Shown in pieces: positions 10,245 through 18,243 of a stretch of DNA of 64,000 nucleotides. Origin of the DNA: Pseudomonas putida (GTDB lineage Bacteria > Pseudomonadota > Gammaproteobacteria > Pseudomonadales > Pseudomonadaceae); NCBI RefSeq assembly GCF_002906855.1, contig NZ_MINI01000028.1, positions 1,364,001 through 1,428,000 on the forward strand. Direction: 5' to 3'. The position numbers were made by a program, and so were the translations under genes. The notes beneath the pieces were generated by a model. The model did not search any database, was not told the origin of the DNA, and saw only the letters and a program-made list of their open reading frames with translations. The number at the start of each line of letters is the position of its first letter. The stretch's first letter is position 1.

Positions 10245-10260
10245 AGCAAGAAGAATGCCA
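10245..10260 (-). promoter_or_regulatory. Sigma-54 (RpoN) promoter for the minus-strand glycosyltransferase
   Basis: Read on the minus strand the site is TGGCATTCTTCTTGCT, against the consensus TGGCACG-N4-TTGCW. GG and GC are exactly 10 nt apart. It points to the glycosyltransferase starting at 10090, leaving a leader of about 140 nt. RpoN acts with FleQ or FleR on Pseudomonas flagellar genes. Confidence 0.7.
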
Positions 10261-10333
10261 CTGGTTTCTGGCTTCAAGCGGCATTGGCGCGATACTTAAT
10301 AGCTGATTTTGCCATTGAGCGTGCAGTCGTGAC

Positions 10334-10362
10334 TTGGCAGTCGAAACGTGCATCTCTAATCT
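10334..10362 (+). promoter_or_regulatory. Candidate sigma-70 promoter for the KAS III gene
   Basis: TTGGCA, a 17-nt spacer and TAATCT lie about 97 nt before the start at 10459. The -10 matches only half of the consensus. A small inverted repeat (taatct-attg-agatta, 10357-10372) overlaps the -10 and could be an operator. The 10091-10458 gap (368 nt) otherwise holds only the minus-strand sigma-54 site; I see no small gene in it. Confidence 0.35.
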
Positions 10363-10458
10363 ATTGAGATTAAGAGGGTGCTGGGATGGCGCGGCTAGCG
10401 ACCGGTTGTCGAAGCCACAGCAACCCTGAAATTCCGCCATATTCACTGGGAAGCCACA

Positions 10459-11394
10459 ATGATTGGCATCAAAAGCATTGCGAGTTACGTGCCTGCTGAG
10501 GGCCTGGACAACTACGCTCAGGGTGCGAAATTCGGCAAGGAGCAGGATTTCATCTTCGGCAAGATCGGTTCGACCTTCTTGCCGCGCAAGGATGTAACCC
10601 AGGAAACCTCCGATTTGTGCGTCGAGGCCGCCAAAAATCTGTTCGCTGCCAATGCCACGCTGGACCCGGCATCCATTGATGCTGTGATCGTTGTCACTCA
10701 GAATGGTGATGCCGAAGGCTTGCCTCACACTGCTGCGATCGTACAGCACAAGTTGGGCTTGACCACTGCTGTCGCAGCCTTCGACATCTCTCTGGGTTGC
10801 TCGGGCTACGTATACGGCTTGTACGCCATGAAAGGCTTCATGGAGGCCGCCGGTCTGAAGAACGGCCTGCTGATCACCGCCGACCCCTACTCGAAGATCG
10901 TCGACCCCGAAGATCGCAACACCACCATGCTGTTTGGTGATGCGGCCACTGCTACCTGGATGGGTGAGGGGGCTACCTGGCAGCTTGGCAAGTCTCTGTT
11001 CGGCAGCGACGGTGCGGGCGCCGAGCATTTGCGTACTACCGATGGCAAGTTCTTCATGAACGGCCGCCAGGTCTACAACTTCGCCCTGGTCAAGGTGCCG
11101 GCGCACCTGCAGCAGTTGCTCGATGCCAGTGAGTTGAAGTCTGACGATATCGACCTGTATTGCCTGCATCAGGGCAGCGCAGCCATCGTCGATGCCGTAT
11201 CGGCGCGTTTCGCTGAGGGCGAGCACAGGCATAAGTTCGTCAAGGACATGATCGAGACCGGCAACACGGTGTCGTCGAGCATTCCACTGTTGCTGGAAAA
11301 GCACGTGATGGGCTCGCAGCACCAGCGAGTGGCGCTCAGTGGCTTTGGTGTGGGGCTGTCCTGGGGCTCGGCAATCATTGAACGCCGTGACTGA
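10459..11394 (+). CDS. 3-oxoacyl-ACP synthase III (KAS III/FabH-like), flagellin-glycan associated
   Basis: The 311-aa thiolase-fold enzyme keeps the KAS III triad: Cys114 in DISLGCSGYVYG, His237 in CLHQGS and Asn269 in ETGNTVSSS. KAS III enzymes condense an acyl-CoA with malonyl-ACP. Its place just upstream of fliC and next to two flagellin-type glycosyltransferases matches orf3 of the P. syringae glycosylation island, where a KAS III homologue is involved in making the modified viosamine carried by flagellin. It therefore probably makes an acyl group for a glycan sugar and is unlikely to be the housekeeping FabH. The start is ATG 10459 with a weak GGGAAG signal. It is a single-gene unit closed by a strong terminator at 11414-11444. 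Confidence 0.85.
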   Translation: MIGIKSIASYVPAEGLDNYAQGAKFGKEQDFIFGKIGSTFLPRKDVTQETSDLCVEAAKNLFAANATLDPASIDAVIVVTQNGDAEGLPHTAAIVQHKLGLTTAVAAFDISLGCSGYVYGLYAMKGFMEAAGLKNGLLITADPYSKIVDPEDRNTTMLFGDAATATWMGEGATWQLGKSLFGSDGAGAEHLRTTDGKFFMNGRQVYNFALVKVPAHLQQLLDASELKSDDIDLYCLHQGSAAIVDAVSARFAEGEHRHKFVKDMIETGNTVSSSIPLLLEKHVMGSQHQRVALSGFGVGLSWGSAIIERRD

Positions 11395-11413
11395 ACGCTC
11401 ATCGCAGTGATTG

Positions 11414-11444
11414 ACGCCGCCGCTTTCAGGCGGCGTTTTCTTTT
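11414..11444 (+). terminator. Rho-independent terminator of the KAS III gene
   Basis: An 8-bp stem (acgccgcc / ggcggcgt) with a 7-nt loop is followed by ttttctttt. It lies 20 nt after the stop and isolates fliC from upstream transcription. Confidence 0.85.
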
Positions 11445-11538
11445 CTGCGCTGCACGTTGGAGGCGCCTGTTATCTGGCGTCAACTCCTTGATTTCATTGG
11501 GCTGGCAGGATGCCAGTAATTTTTTTTTGAAAATCCCC

Positions 11539-11565
11539 TAAAGAAACCCGCCCTGACGAAGATAA
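11539..11565 (+). promoter_or_regulatory. FliA (sigma-28) promoter of fliC
   Basis: TAAAGAAA (11539-11546), an exact 11-nt spacer and GAAGATAA (11558-11565) closely match the sigma-28 consensus TAAAGTTT-N11-GCCGATAA. It lies 82 nt before the fliC start. The rest of the 11395-11647 gap holds the upstream terminator and an untranslated leader. Confidence 0.9.
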
Positions 11566-11647
11566 CTATTACGAAGGTTCTCTGTGCCACACCCGGCGAA
11601 TTGCCAAGGCCGGAAGCCGTAGTACCCAATCCAACGAGGAATTCGTC

Positions 11648-12490
11648 ATGGCTTTGACCGTCAACACCAACACCACCTCTCTGGGCGTTCAGAAAAACCT
11701 GAACCGTGCTTCCGATGCACTGAGCACCTCGATGACCCGTCTGTCCTCCGGCCTGAAAATCAACAGCGCCAAAGACGACGCCGCCGGCCTGCAGATCGCT
11801 ACCCGCATGACCTCGCAGATCCGTGGTCAGACCATGGCAATCAAAAACGCCAACGACGGTATCTCCATCGCCCAGACCGCTGAAGGCGCGATGCAAGAGC
11901 AGACCAACATTCTGCAGCGTATGCGTGAACTGGCTGTTCAGGCTAACAACTCGTCCAACAGCACCGACGACCGTGCCGCTCTGAACAAAGAGTTCGCTTC
12001 GATGTCGGACGAGCTGACCCGTATCGCCAACAGCACCCAGCTGAACGGCAAGAACCTGCTGAACAGTGGCGTCACCATGAGCTTCCAGGTGGGTTCCAAC
12101 ACCGGCTCCGAGAACCAGATCAGCATCACCCTGGCTGACCTGACTGCTGCTACCCTGTCCGTAGACAGTGGTTCGATCGCCATTTCCGGTGCCGACAGCG
12201 ACATCGCTGCTGCCTTCAGCGCCGCAGTCAACGCCATCGACTCCGCTCTGCAGACCATCAACAGCACCCGTGCTGACCTGGGTGCCGCTCAGAACCGTCT
12301 GACCAGCACCATCAACAACCTGCAGAACATCAACGAAAACGCCGAAGCCGCTCGTGGCCGTGTGCAGGACACCGACTTCGCCGCTGAAACTGCTCAAATG
12401 ACCAAGCAGCAGACTCTGCAGCAAGCTTCGACCGCTGTTCTGGCCCAGGCCAACCAGCTGCCATCCGCTGTACTGAAGCTGCTTCAGTAA
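11648..12490 (+). CDS. fliC: Flagellin (FliC), short type
   Basis: The 280-aa filament subunit is exported through the flagellar type III system. It has the conserved N-terminal D0/D1 region (MALTVNTNTTSLGVQKNL; RLSSGLKINSAKDDAAGLQI at 31-50) and C-terminal helix (TQQ-type TKQQTLQQASTAVLAQANQ). The centre, about residues 145-200, is very short, so the D2/D3 outer domains are essentially absent. Ser/Thr-rich stretches there are plausible O-glycosylation sites for the nearby glycosyltransferases. Codon use (CGT, GCT, AAC, CTG, TCC) is typical of a highly expressed gene. The ATG at 11648 has GAGGA upstream. It is driven by its own FliA promoter and closed by the hairpin at 12506-12544. Confidence 0.98.
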   Translation: MALTVNTNTTSLGVQKNLNRASDALSTSMTRLSSGLKINSAKDDAAGLQIATRMTSQIRGQTMAIKNANDGISIAQTAEGAMQEQTNILQRMRELAVQANNSSNSTDDRAALNKEFASMSDELTRIANSTQLNGKNLLNSGVTMSFQVGSNTGSENQISITLADLTAATLSVDSGSIAISGADSDIAAAFSAAVNAIDSALQTINSTRADLGAAQNRLTSTINNLQNINENAEAARGRVQDTDFAAETAQMTKQQTLQQASTAVLAQANQLPSAVLKLLQ

Positions 12491-12505
12491 TCGGTGATGG
12501 TGATT

Positions 12506-12544
12506 GGCGGGGGAGTGCACATTGAGGCGCTTCCCCGCCTTTTC
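12506..12544 (+). terminator. Terminator of fliC
   Basis: Arms ggcgggg (12506-12512) and ccccgcc (12533-12539) are followed by tttt. It is placed 15 nt after the fliC stop and just before flaG, so flaG is reached either by read-through or from its own unseen promoter. Confidence 0.65.
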
Positions 12545-12561
12545 ATTGCGAGGTGGTGGAC

Positions 12562-12921
12562 ATGGACATGAGCGTCAAGCTGAACCTGTCTTACCCGGCC
12601 ACACAAAAGGCCGAGCAGGTTGCCGAAAAACCGGTTGCACGGTCGACGGAAGCGAGTAAAACCGATGATGCACATAAAGACACGCAAACGGTGCACGATG
12701 CCGCCAAGGTCAAAAGTGCTGTCTCGGAGATCGAAAAGTTCCTGAAGGCGTCTCAGCGCAATCTGGAATTTTCCACGGATGAAGAATCCGGCAAGATAGT
12801 TGTCAGAGTCATCGCCAGCGACAGCGGTGAGCTGATTCGTCAGTTGCCCTCGGAAGAGGCCTTGCGGATCGCCCACAGTCTGAGCGATGTCAACAGTGTT
12901 CTGTTCGACGCCAAGGTATGA
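12562..12921 (+). CDS. flaG: FlaG family flagellar protein
   Basis: The product is about 119 aa. The C-terminal half has the FlaG pattern: a helix EIEKFLKASQRNLEFSTDE, then GKIVVRVIASDSGELIRQLP and SEEALRIAHSL. The N-terminal half is charged and low complexity. FlaG proteins influence filament length in other Pseudomonas and Campylobacter; the mechanism is not settled. The start at ATG 12562 is chosen because AGGTGG lies 5 nt upstream; two in-frame GTG codons at 12553 and 12556 overlap that ribosome site. It lies between fliC and fliD as in other pseudomonads. Confidence 0.9.
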   Translation: MDMSVKLNLSYPATQKAEQVAEKPVARSTEASKTDDAHKDTQTVHDAAKVKSAVSEIEKFLKASQRNLEFSTDEESGKIVVRVIASDSGELIRQLPSEEALRIAHSLSDVNSVLFDAKV

Positions 12922-12999
12922 TTGGCGGCGAACATCAATGAAGTGGTGTATGTCGGTCCGCAGGATTGGGGCTGACGCGCTGATGAGAGGGACAACAGC

Positions 13000-14400
13000 A
13001 TGGCAAGCTCGATTATTCCCAGTACCGGTCTGGGTTCCGGTCTCAATATCACCGAGATCGTGACTGCTCTGGTCAAATCCGATACCGCGGCCAAACAGGC
13101 GCAGATCACTCGGCAGACCAGCAACAATACCGCGTACATTTCAGGAGTTGGCGCGCTGCGTAGTGCGCTTACGGCTTTCACCACGGCCATGTCCAAGCTG
13201 AATGACAGTACCGCGCCGTCATTCAACGCTTTTGCCGCGACTTCCGCGAGCGACTCCATCGTCAAGGCTACCGCCAGCAACACAGCTGTTGCTGGTACTT
13301 ACAATATCGAAGTGAAAAACCTTGCCACCGGCTCCAAGGTGGCGAGCCAGGCCTTTACCGGCGGGGCAGCGACTGCCATCCCTGAAGGTGACCTGATAAT
13401 CAGTCAGGGTGATAAGGATTACACCGTCAAGGTGGGGGCGGGCGCTACGCTGCAGAGCGTGCGCGACCAGATCAACAAGGAACTGGGTGCCAACGGGCTC
13501 TCCGCCAACATTATCACCGGCGCCGACGGCGCGCGATTGGTGCTTGGCTCCACGACCACCGGCGCTGAAACTGACATTTCGGTGAGCGGTATTACCGAGC
13601 TGGCGATCGACGGAACGAAGTCCATGGCGGATAACGGTGCGGGCTTCATCACTGCTGTCGCCAAGGACGCCGTTGTCATGATTGATGGGCTCGAGGTGAA
13701 AAGCGCCACGAACACCATCAGCGATGCCATCAGTGGTATCAAGCTTGATCTGACCGGGGCCAGCGCGACCGGCGTGACGACCAAGGTGACGGTCGCTGCG
13801 AATAACGATGGTCTCAAGACTTCGATTCAAAGCTTTGTCGATGCGTACAACACGCTGCAGAAGGCCATCACTTCGCTGACCAGCACCAGTACCGATGATG
13901 ATGGCAATACGGTGCTGGGTTCTCTGACCAACGACCCGACCACGCGCTCGTTGTTGCGCGATGTTCGCAGTGTGTTGTCGGAGGTAGGTGCGGGTGACCA
14001 ATTGACCACGCTGAGTCAGCTGGGTATCAATACCCAGAAAGATGGCACGCTCGAGTTCAACAGCAGCAAGTTCACCGCTGCGATGAACGACAAGAAACTG
14101 GGCGGCGAAGTGCAAAACCTGTTCACTGGCACTAATGGCCTGTTCGAGCGCATGAACAAGGCCATCGACCCGTATAACGCCGTTGACGGCAGTTTGGCAA
14201 CGCGCAAGGCGAGCCTGGACAAGGTTGCCAAGAACCTCAGCGACCAGCAGGCCGCTCTTGATCGCCGTACCGACTCGCTGACCGAGTCGTTGACCAAGAA
14301 GTACGTGGCGCTGGATACGGCTTTGGGCAAGATGAAGGCCCAAGCCGATCAGATCACCTCGATTTTCGAGGCGATCAACGCACAAGCTAAGAAGTCCTGA
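13000..14400 (+). CDS. fliD: Filament cap protein FliD (HAP2)
   Basis: The 466-aa FliD caps the growing filament and folds incoming flagellin. The N-terminus (IIPSTGLGSGLNITEIVTAL) is the conserved FliD_N motif, a flagellin hook-like domain (about residues 150-200) follows, and the C-terminal coiled coil (LDKVAKNLSDQQAALDRRTD...KYVALDTALGKMK) corresponds to FliD_C. Length is normal for the family. The ATG at 13000 is preceded by GAGAGGGA. It lies 78 nt after flaG and is closed by a strong terminator, so it is the last gene of the flaG-fliD unit. Confidence 0.97.
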   Translation: MASSIIPSTGLGSGLNITEIVTALVKSDTAAKQAQITRQTSNNTAYISGVGALRSALTAFTTAMSKLNDSTAPSFNAFAATSASDSIVKATASNTAVAGTYNIEVKNLATGSKVASQAFTGGAATAIPEGDLIISQGDKDYTVKVGAGATLQSVRDQINKELGANGLSANIITGADGARLVLGSTTTGAETDISVSGITELAIDGTKSMADNGAGFITAVAKDAVVMIDGLEVKSATNTISDAISGIKLDLTGASATGVTTKVTVAANNDGLKTSIQSFVDAYNTLQKAITSLTSTSTDDDGNTVLGSLTNDPTTRSLLRDVRSVLSEVGAGDQLTTLSQLGINTQKDGTLEFNSSKFTAAMNDKKLGGEVQNLFTGTNGLFERMNKAIDPYNAVDGSLATRKASLDKVAKNLSDQQAALDRRTDSLTESLTKKYVALDTALGKMKAQADQITSIFEAINAQAKKS

Positions 14401-14413
14401 TTTTCCGAGTTCT

Positions 14414-14462
14414 GCCAAAAGCCCGGCGGCGTCCCCAGGATGCCCCGGGCTTTTGGCTTTTT
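14414..14462 (+). terminator. Strong terminator after fliD
   Basis: A 13-bp stem (gccaaaagcccgg at 14414-14426 / ccgggcttttggc at 14445-14457) is followed by a T run. It begins 13 nt after the fliD stop. Confidence 0.88.
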
Positions 14463-14465
14463 CCC

Positions 14466-14492
14466 TAAAGTTTTTTGACGTCCCGGCGATAC
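14466..14492 (+). promoter_or_regulatory. FliA (sigma-28) promoter of fliS
   Basis: TAAAGTTT (14466-14473), identical to the sigma-28 -35 consensus, is followed by an exact 11-nt spacer and GGCGATAC (6 of 8 match to GCCGATAA). It lies immediately behind the fliD terminator and 43 nt before fliS, so fliS and the next gene form their own late transcription unit. Confidence 0.82.
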
Positions 14493-14534
14493 ACAGGGTA
14501 CAAGCAACCTTTTTCGCAGCAACGAGGTAGATCC

Positions 14535-14930
14535 ATGAACCCGATGTTGGCCCTTCGGCAATACCAGAAAGTCAACGGCGTGGCCCAGACATCCGAAGCC
14601 AGCCCTCACCGCCTGGTGCAAATGCTCATGCAAGGCGGGCTTGACCGTATGGCCCAGGCCAAGGGTGCAATCGCGCGCAATGATATTGCCCAGAAGGGCA
14701 TCCTGATCGGCAAGGCCATCGATATCATCGGTGGTCTGCGCGAAGGTCTGGATCTGGAAAACCAGGCGGAAACCCTCGCAGAACTGGACAGCCTGTACAC
14801 CTACATGAGCCGCCGCCTGATCGAGGCCAATGCCAAGAGCGACCCCGCCATCATCGACGAAGTCGCGCGTCTGCTCATTACCGTCAAGGAAGGTTGGGAC
14901 GCAATCGGCGACCAGTCGTCGGCTTCCTGA
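14535..14930 (+). CDS. fliS: Flagellar export chaperone FliS
   Basis: The 131-aa four-helix chaperone binds the flagellin C-terminus in the cytoplasm and keeps it from polymerising. It shows the FliS motifs ALRQYQKVNGVAQTSEASPHR and LVQMLMQGGLDRMAQAKGAI, then IGKAIDIIGGLREGLD and the DSLYTYMSRRLIEAN helix. ATG 14535 is preceded by GAGG and gives the usual length; a longer frame upstream lacks similarity and crosses the FliA promoter. It is followed 14 nt later by a FliT-like gene. Confidence 0.96.
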   Translation: MNPMLALRQYQKVNGVAQTSEASPHRLVQMLMQGGLDRMAQAKGAIARNDIAQKGILIGKAIDIIGGLREGLDLENQAETLAELDSLYTYMSRRLIEANAKSDPAIIDEVARLLITVKEGWDAIGDQSSAS

Positions 14931-14944
14931 GCAAGGAGGATGAC

Positions 14945-15241
14945 ATGAACGATGTGATCACCCGTATCGAACAGACCCGTCAGTTGCTGCTGACGGCGCT
15001 GGAAAAGCGCGATTGGGATGCCGTGGGCGAGCTGGACCTGGAATGCCGCCTGCGCATCAGCGATGTGCTGGGTGAGGCCCAGGGCCAGGAAGCGGATGTT
15101 CGCGACAGCCTGGAACAGCTGCTCGACGTTTACCGGCAATTAATCGACGTTGCAAGTGGCGAGCGTCAATCAATAGTCGACGAGATGACGCAAATCCGTC
15201 AGGCGAAAAACGCCGCCAAGGTATACCATCTGTTCAGTTGA
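14945..15241 (+). CDS. FliT-like flagellar chaperone/assembly protein
   Basis: A 98-aa, almost wholly helical, acidic protein (ITRIEQTRQLLLTALEKRDW; LECRLRISDVLGEA; LLDVYRQLIDVASGERQS). Size, helix content and position directly after fliS match the small proteins annotated as FliT-like in pseudomonads; FliT is the chaperone of FliD. Sequence similarity to enteric FliT is low, so the function is inferred from position. AGGAGG sits just before ATG 14945. A longer frame starting inside fliS is rejected. Confidence 0.7.
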   Translation: MNDVITRIEQTRQLLLTALEKRDWDAVGELDLECRLRISDVLGEAQGQEADVRDSLEQLLDVYRQLIDVASGERQSIVDEMTQIRQAKNAAKVYHLFS

Positions 15242-15259
15242 CCACAGATGAACAGAAAG

Positions 15260-15294
15260 CCGTGCGCCATTAATTTGACTGCACGGGTTTTTTT
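15260..15294 (+). terminator. Terminator after the FliT-like gene
   Basis: Arms ccgtgc (15260-15265) and gcacgg (15281-15286) are followed by seven T. It separates the fliST unit from fleQ. The rest of the gap to 15408 shows no confident promoter; FleQ in P. aeruginosa is transcribed by a sigma-70-type promoter. Confidence 0.72.
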
Positions 15295-15408
15295 GACTTT
15301 ACTAGTGGCTGTTTTCGAATTTCAGACGTCCGAACACTGACCATTCAGTCGGAGATGTCGAGCATGCCCTGATAAGGGCGCCGATATGACTAGGGAAGTT
15401 GCTATTGC

Positions 15409-16884
<1,476 letters not shown>

Positions 16885-16896
16885 TTCCGCTTGTGC

Positions 16897-16930
16897 CGGC
16901 CTCTTCGCGAGCTTGCCCGCGAAGAGGTTG
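16897..16930. repeat. REP-type hairpin between fleQ and fleS
   Basis: A 10-bp inverted repeat, cctcttcgcg (16900-16909) / cgcgaagagg (16918-16927), with an 8-nt loop. It is a single-unit variant of the P. putida REP seen in longer form at 25487 and 35045. It may act as the fleQ transcript end. Confidence 0.7.
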
Positions 16931-16956
16931 GGCCTGTAAGCGCTAATCCCCATCCC

Positions 16957-16972
16957 CGGCACGGCTATTGCT
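16957..16972 (+). promoter_or_regulatory. Sigma-54 promoter of fleSR
   Basis: CGGCACGGCTATTGCT matches TGGCACG-N4-TTGCW except for the first base, with GG and GC exactly 10 nt apart. It lies 54 nt before fleS. In P. aeruginosa fleSR is a FleQ- and RpoN-dependent unit. Confidence 0.85.
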
Positions 16973-17025
16973 ACACCGCTGGCAACATACCGTTTTTATG
17001 ACGGTCAGCCACGCGAGAGAGCACG

Positions 17026-18243
17026 ATGCCCCAGGCCGCCCACTTTTCCCGAGTCCCCGATCTGCAGGGGCGTACCCCGGTCGAACAGGAGAGTCGACAG
17101 GGGCTGGAGCAGGCGTTTGCCCTGTTCAATCAGGTTTCCAGCCAGCTCAACCAGTCCTACAGCATGCTCGAAGCCCGCGTCAGCGAGCTCAAGGGTGAGC
17201 TGGCGGTGGTCGGCGCGCAGCGCATGGCCGAGCTGAACGAAAAGGAACGCCTGGCCAACCGCCTGCAGAACCTGCTCGACCTGCTGCCAGGCGGGGTGAT
17301 CGTGATCGATGACCAAGGCTTGGTGCGTGAAGCCAATCCCGCGGCCTGCGAAATGCTCGGCGAGCCTGTGGTCGGCCAGTTGTGGCGCCAGGTGATTGCG
17401 CGCAGCTTCGCCCCGCGCAAGGACGATGGCCATGAGGTCTCGCTGCGCGATGGCCGCCGCCTGTCGATCGCCACCCGCTCGCTGGACGCCGAGCCTGGCC
17501 AGCTGGTGTTGCTCAACGACCTGACTGAAACCCGCCGCCTGCAGGACCAGTTGGCCCGGCATGAGCGCCTGTCTTCACTGGGGCGTATGGTCGCCTCGCT
17601 GGCGCACCAGATTCGGACGCCGTTGTCGGCGGCGATGCTCTATGCCAGCCACCTGGCCGATAGCGAGCGTGAGCTCGCGCCAGAAACCCGCCAGCGCTTT
17701 GCTGGCAGCCTCAAGGAGCGCCTGCACGAGCTGGAGCACCAGGTGCGCGACATGCTGGTGTTTGCCCGTGGCGAGCTGCCGCTGGGTGATCGGTTGACCC
17801 CCAAGGCTTTGTTCCAGGCCCTGCAGCAAGCGGCTCAGCCCCATGTGCAAGGGCATGCCGTGCGCTGGCAGTGCGACAGCCACCTGGGCGAGTTGCTGTG
17901 CAATCGCGACACCCTGGTCGGCGCCTTGCTCAACCTGATCGAGAACGCCCTGCAGGCCAGTGACAGCCCGGCCCGGCTCAAGGTGCACCTGTTCCGCCGC
18001 GAGCGCACCTTGCACCTGAATATCAGCGATGCCGGCAGTGGCATCGATGCCGAGCTGCTGGGGCGCCTGGGCGAACCGTTCCTGACCACCAAGGCCACCG
18101 GCACCGGGCTTGGGCTGGCGGTGGTCAAGGCCGTGGTGCGTGCGCACCAGGGCAAGTTGCAGCTGCGCTCGAAGGTCGGGCGTGGCACCTGTGTAAAGGT
18201 TGAGCTGCCGTTGATCGACGGGCAGGCAACGGAGGTCGTGTGA
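17026..18243 (+). CDS. fleS: Flagellar sensor histidine kinase FleS
   Basis: The 405-aa kinase is predicted to be cytoplasmic; no membrane segment is visible. It has an N-terminal coiled coil (about 25-80), a PAS domain (about 85-165, GGVIVIDDQGLVREANPAAC), a HisKA segment with His194 (SLAHQIRTPLSAAML) and a HATPase domain with the N box (NLIENALQAS), G1 (DAGSGID) and G2 (TGTGLGLAVVKAV). It phosphorylates FleR to turn on middle genes for the basal body and hook. ATG 17026 follows GAGAG. The stop overlaps the fleR start by one base (TGATG), indicating coupled translation. Confidence 0.96.
   Translation: MPQAAHFSRVPDLQGRTPVEQESRQGLEQAFALFNQVSSQLNQSYSMLEARVSELKGELAVVGAQRMAELNEKERLANRLQNLLDLLPGGVIVIDDQGLVREANPAACEMLGEPVVGQLWRQVIARSFAPRKDDGHEVSLRDGRRLSIATRSLDAEPGQLVLLNDLTETRRLQDQLARHERLSSLGRMVASLAHQIRTPLSAAMLYASHLADSERELAPETRQRFAGSLKERLHELEHQVRDMLVFARGELPLGDRLTPKALFQALQQAAQPHVQGHAVRWQCDSHLGELLCNRDTLVGALLNLIENALQASDSPARLKVHLFRRERTLHLNISDAGSGIDAELLGRLGEPFLTTKATGTGLGLAVVKAVVRAHQGKLQLRSKVGRGTCVKVELPLIDGQATEVV

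Noticed and set aside
10322..10352. Sigma-54 candidate TGGCAG...GTGC before the KAS III gene
   Set aside because: GG and GC are 12 nt apart, not 10, and the TTGC element is missing.
10087..11322. 411-aa minus-strand open frame opposite the KAS III gene
   Set aside because: It covers the whole KAS III gene in antisense, has no family motif, and the plus-strand gene has an intact active site.
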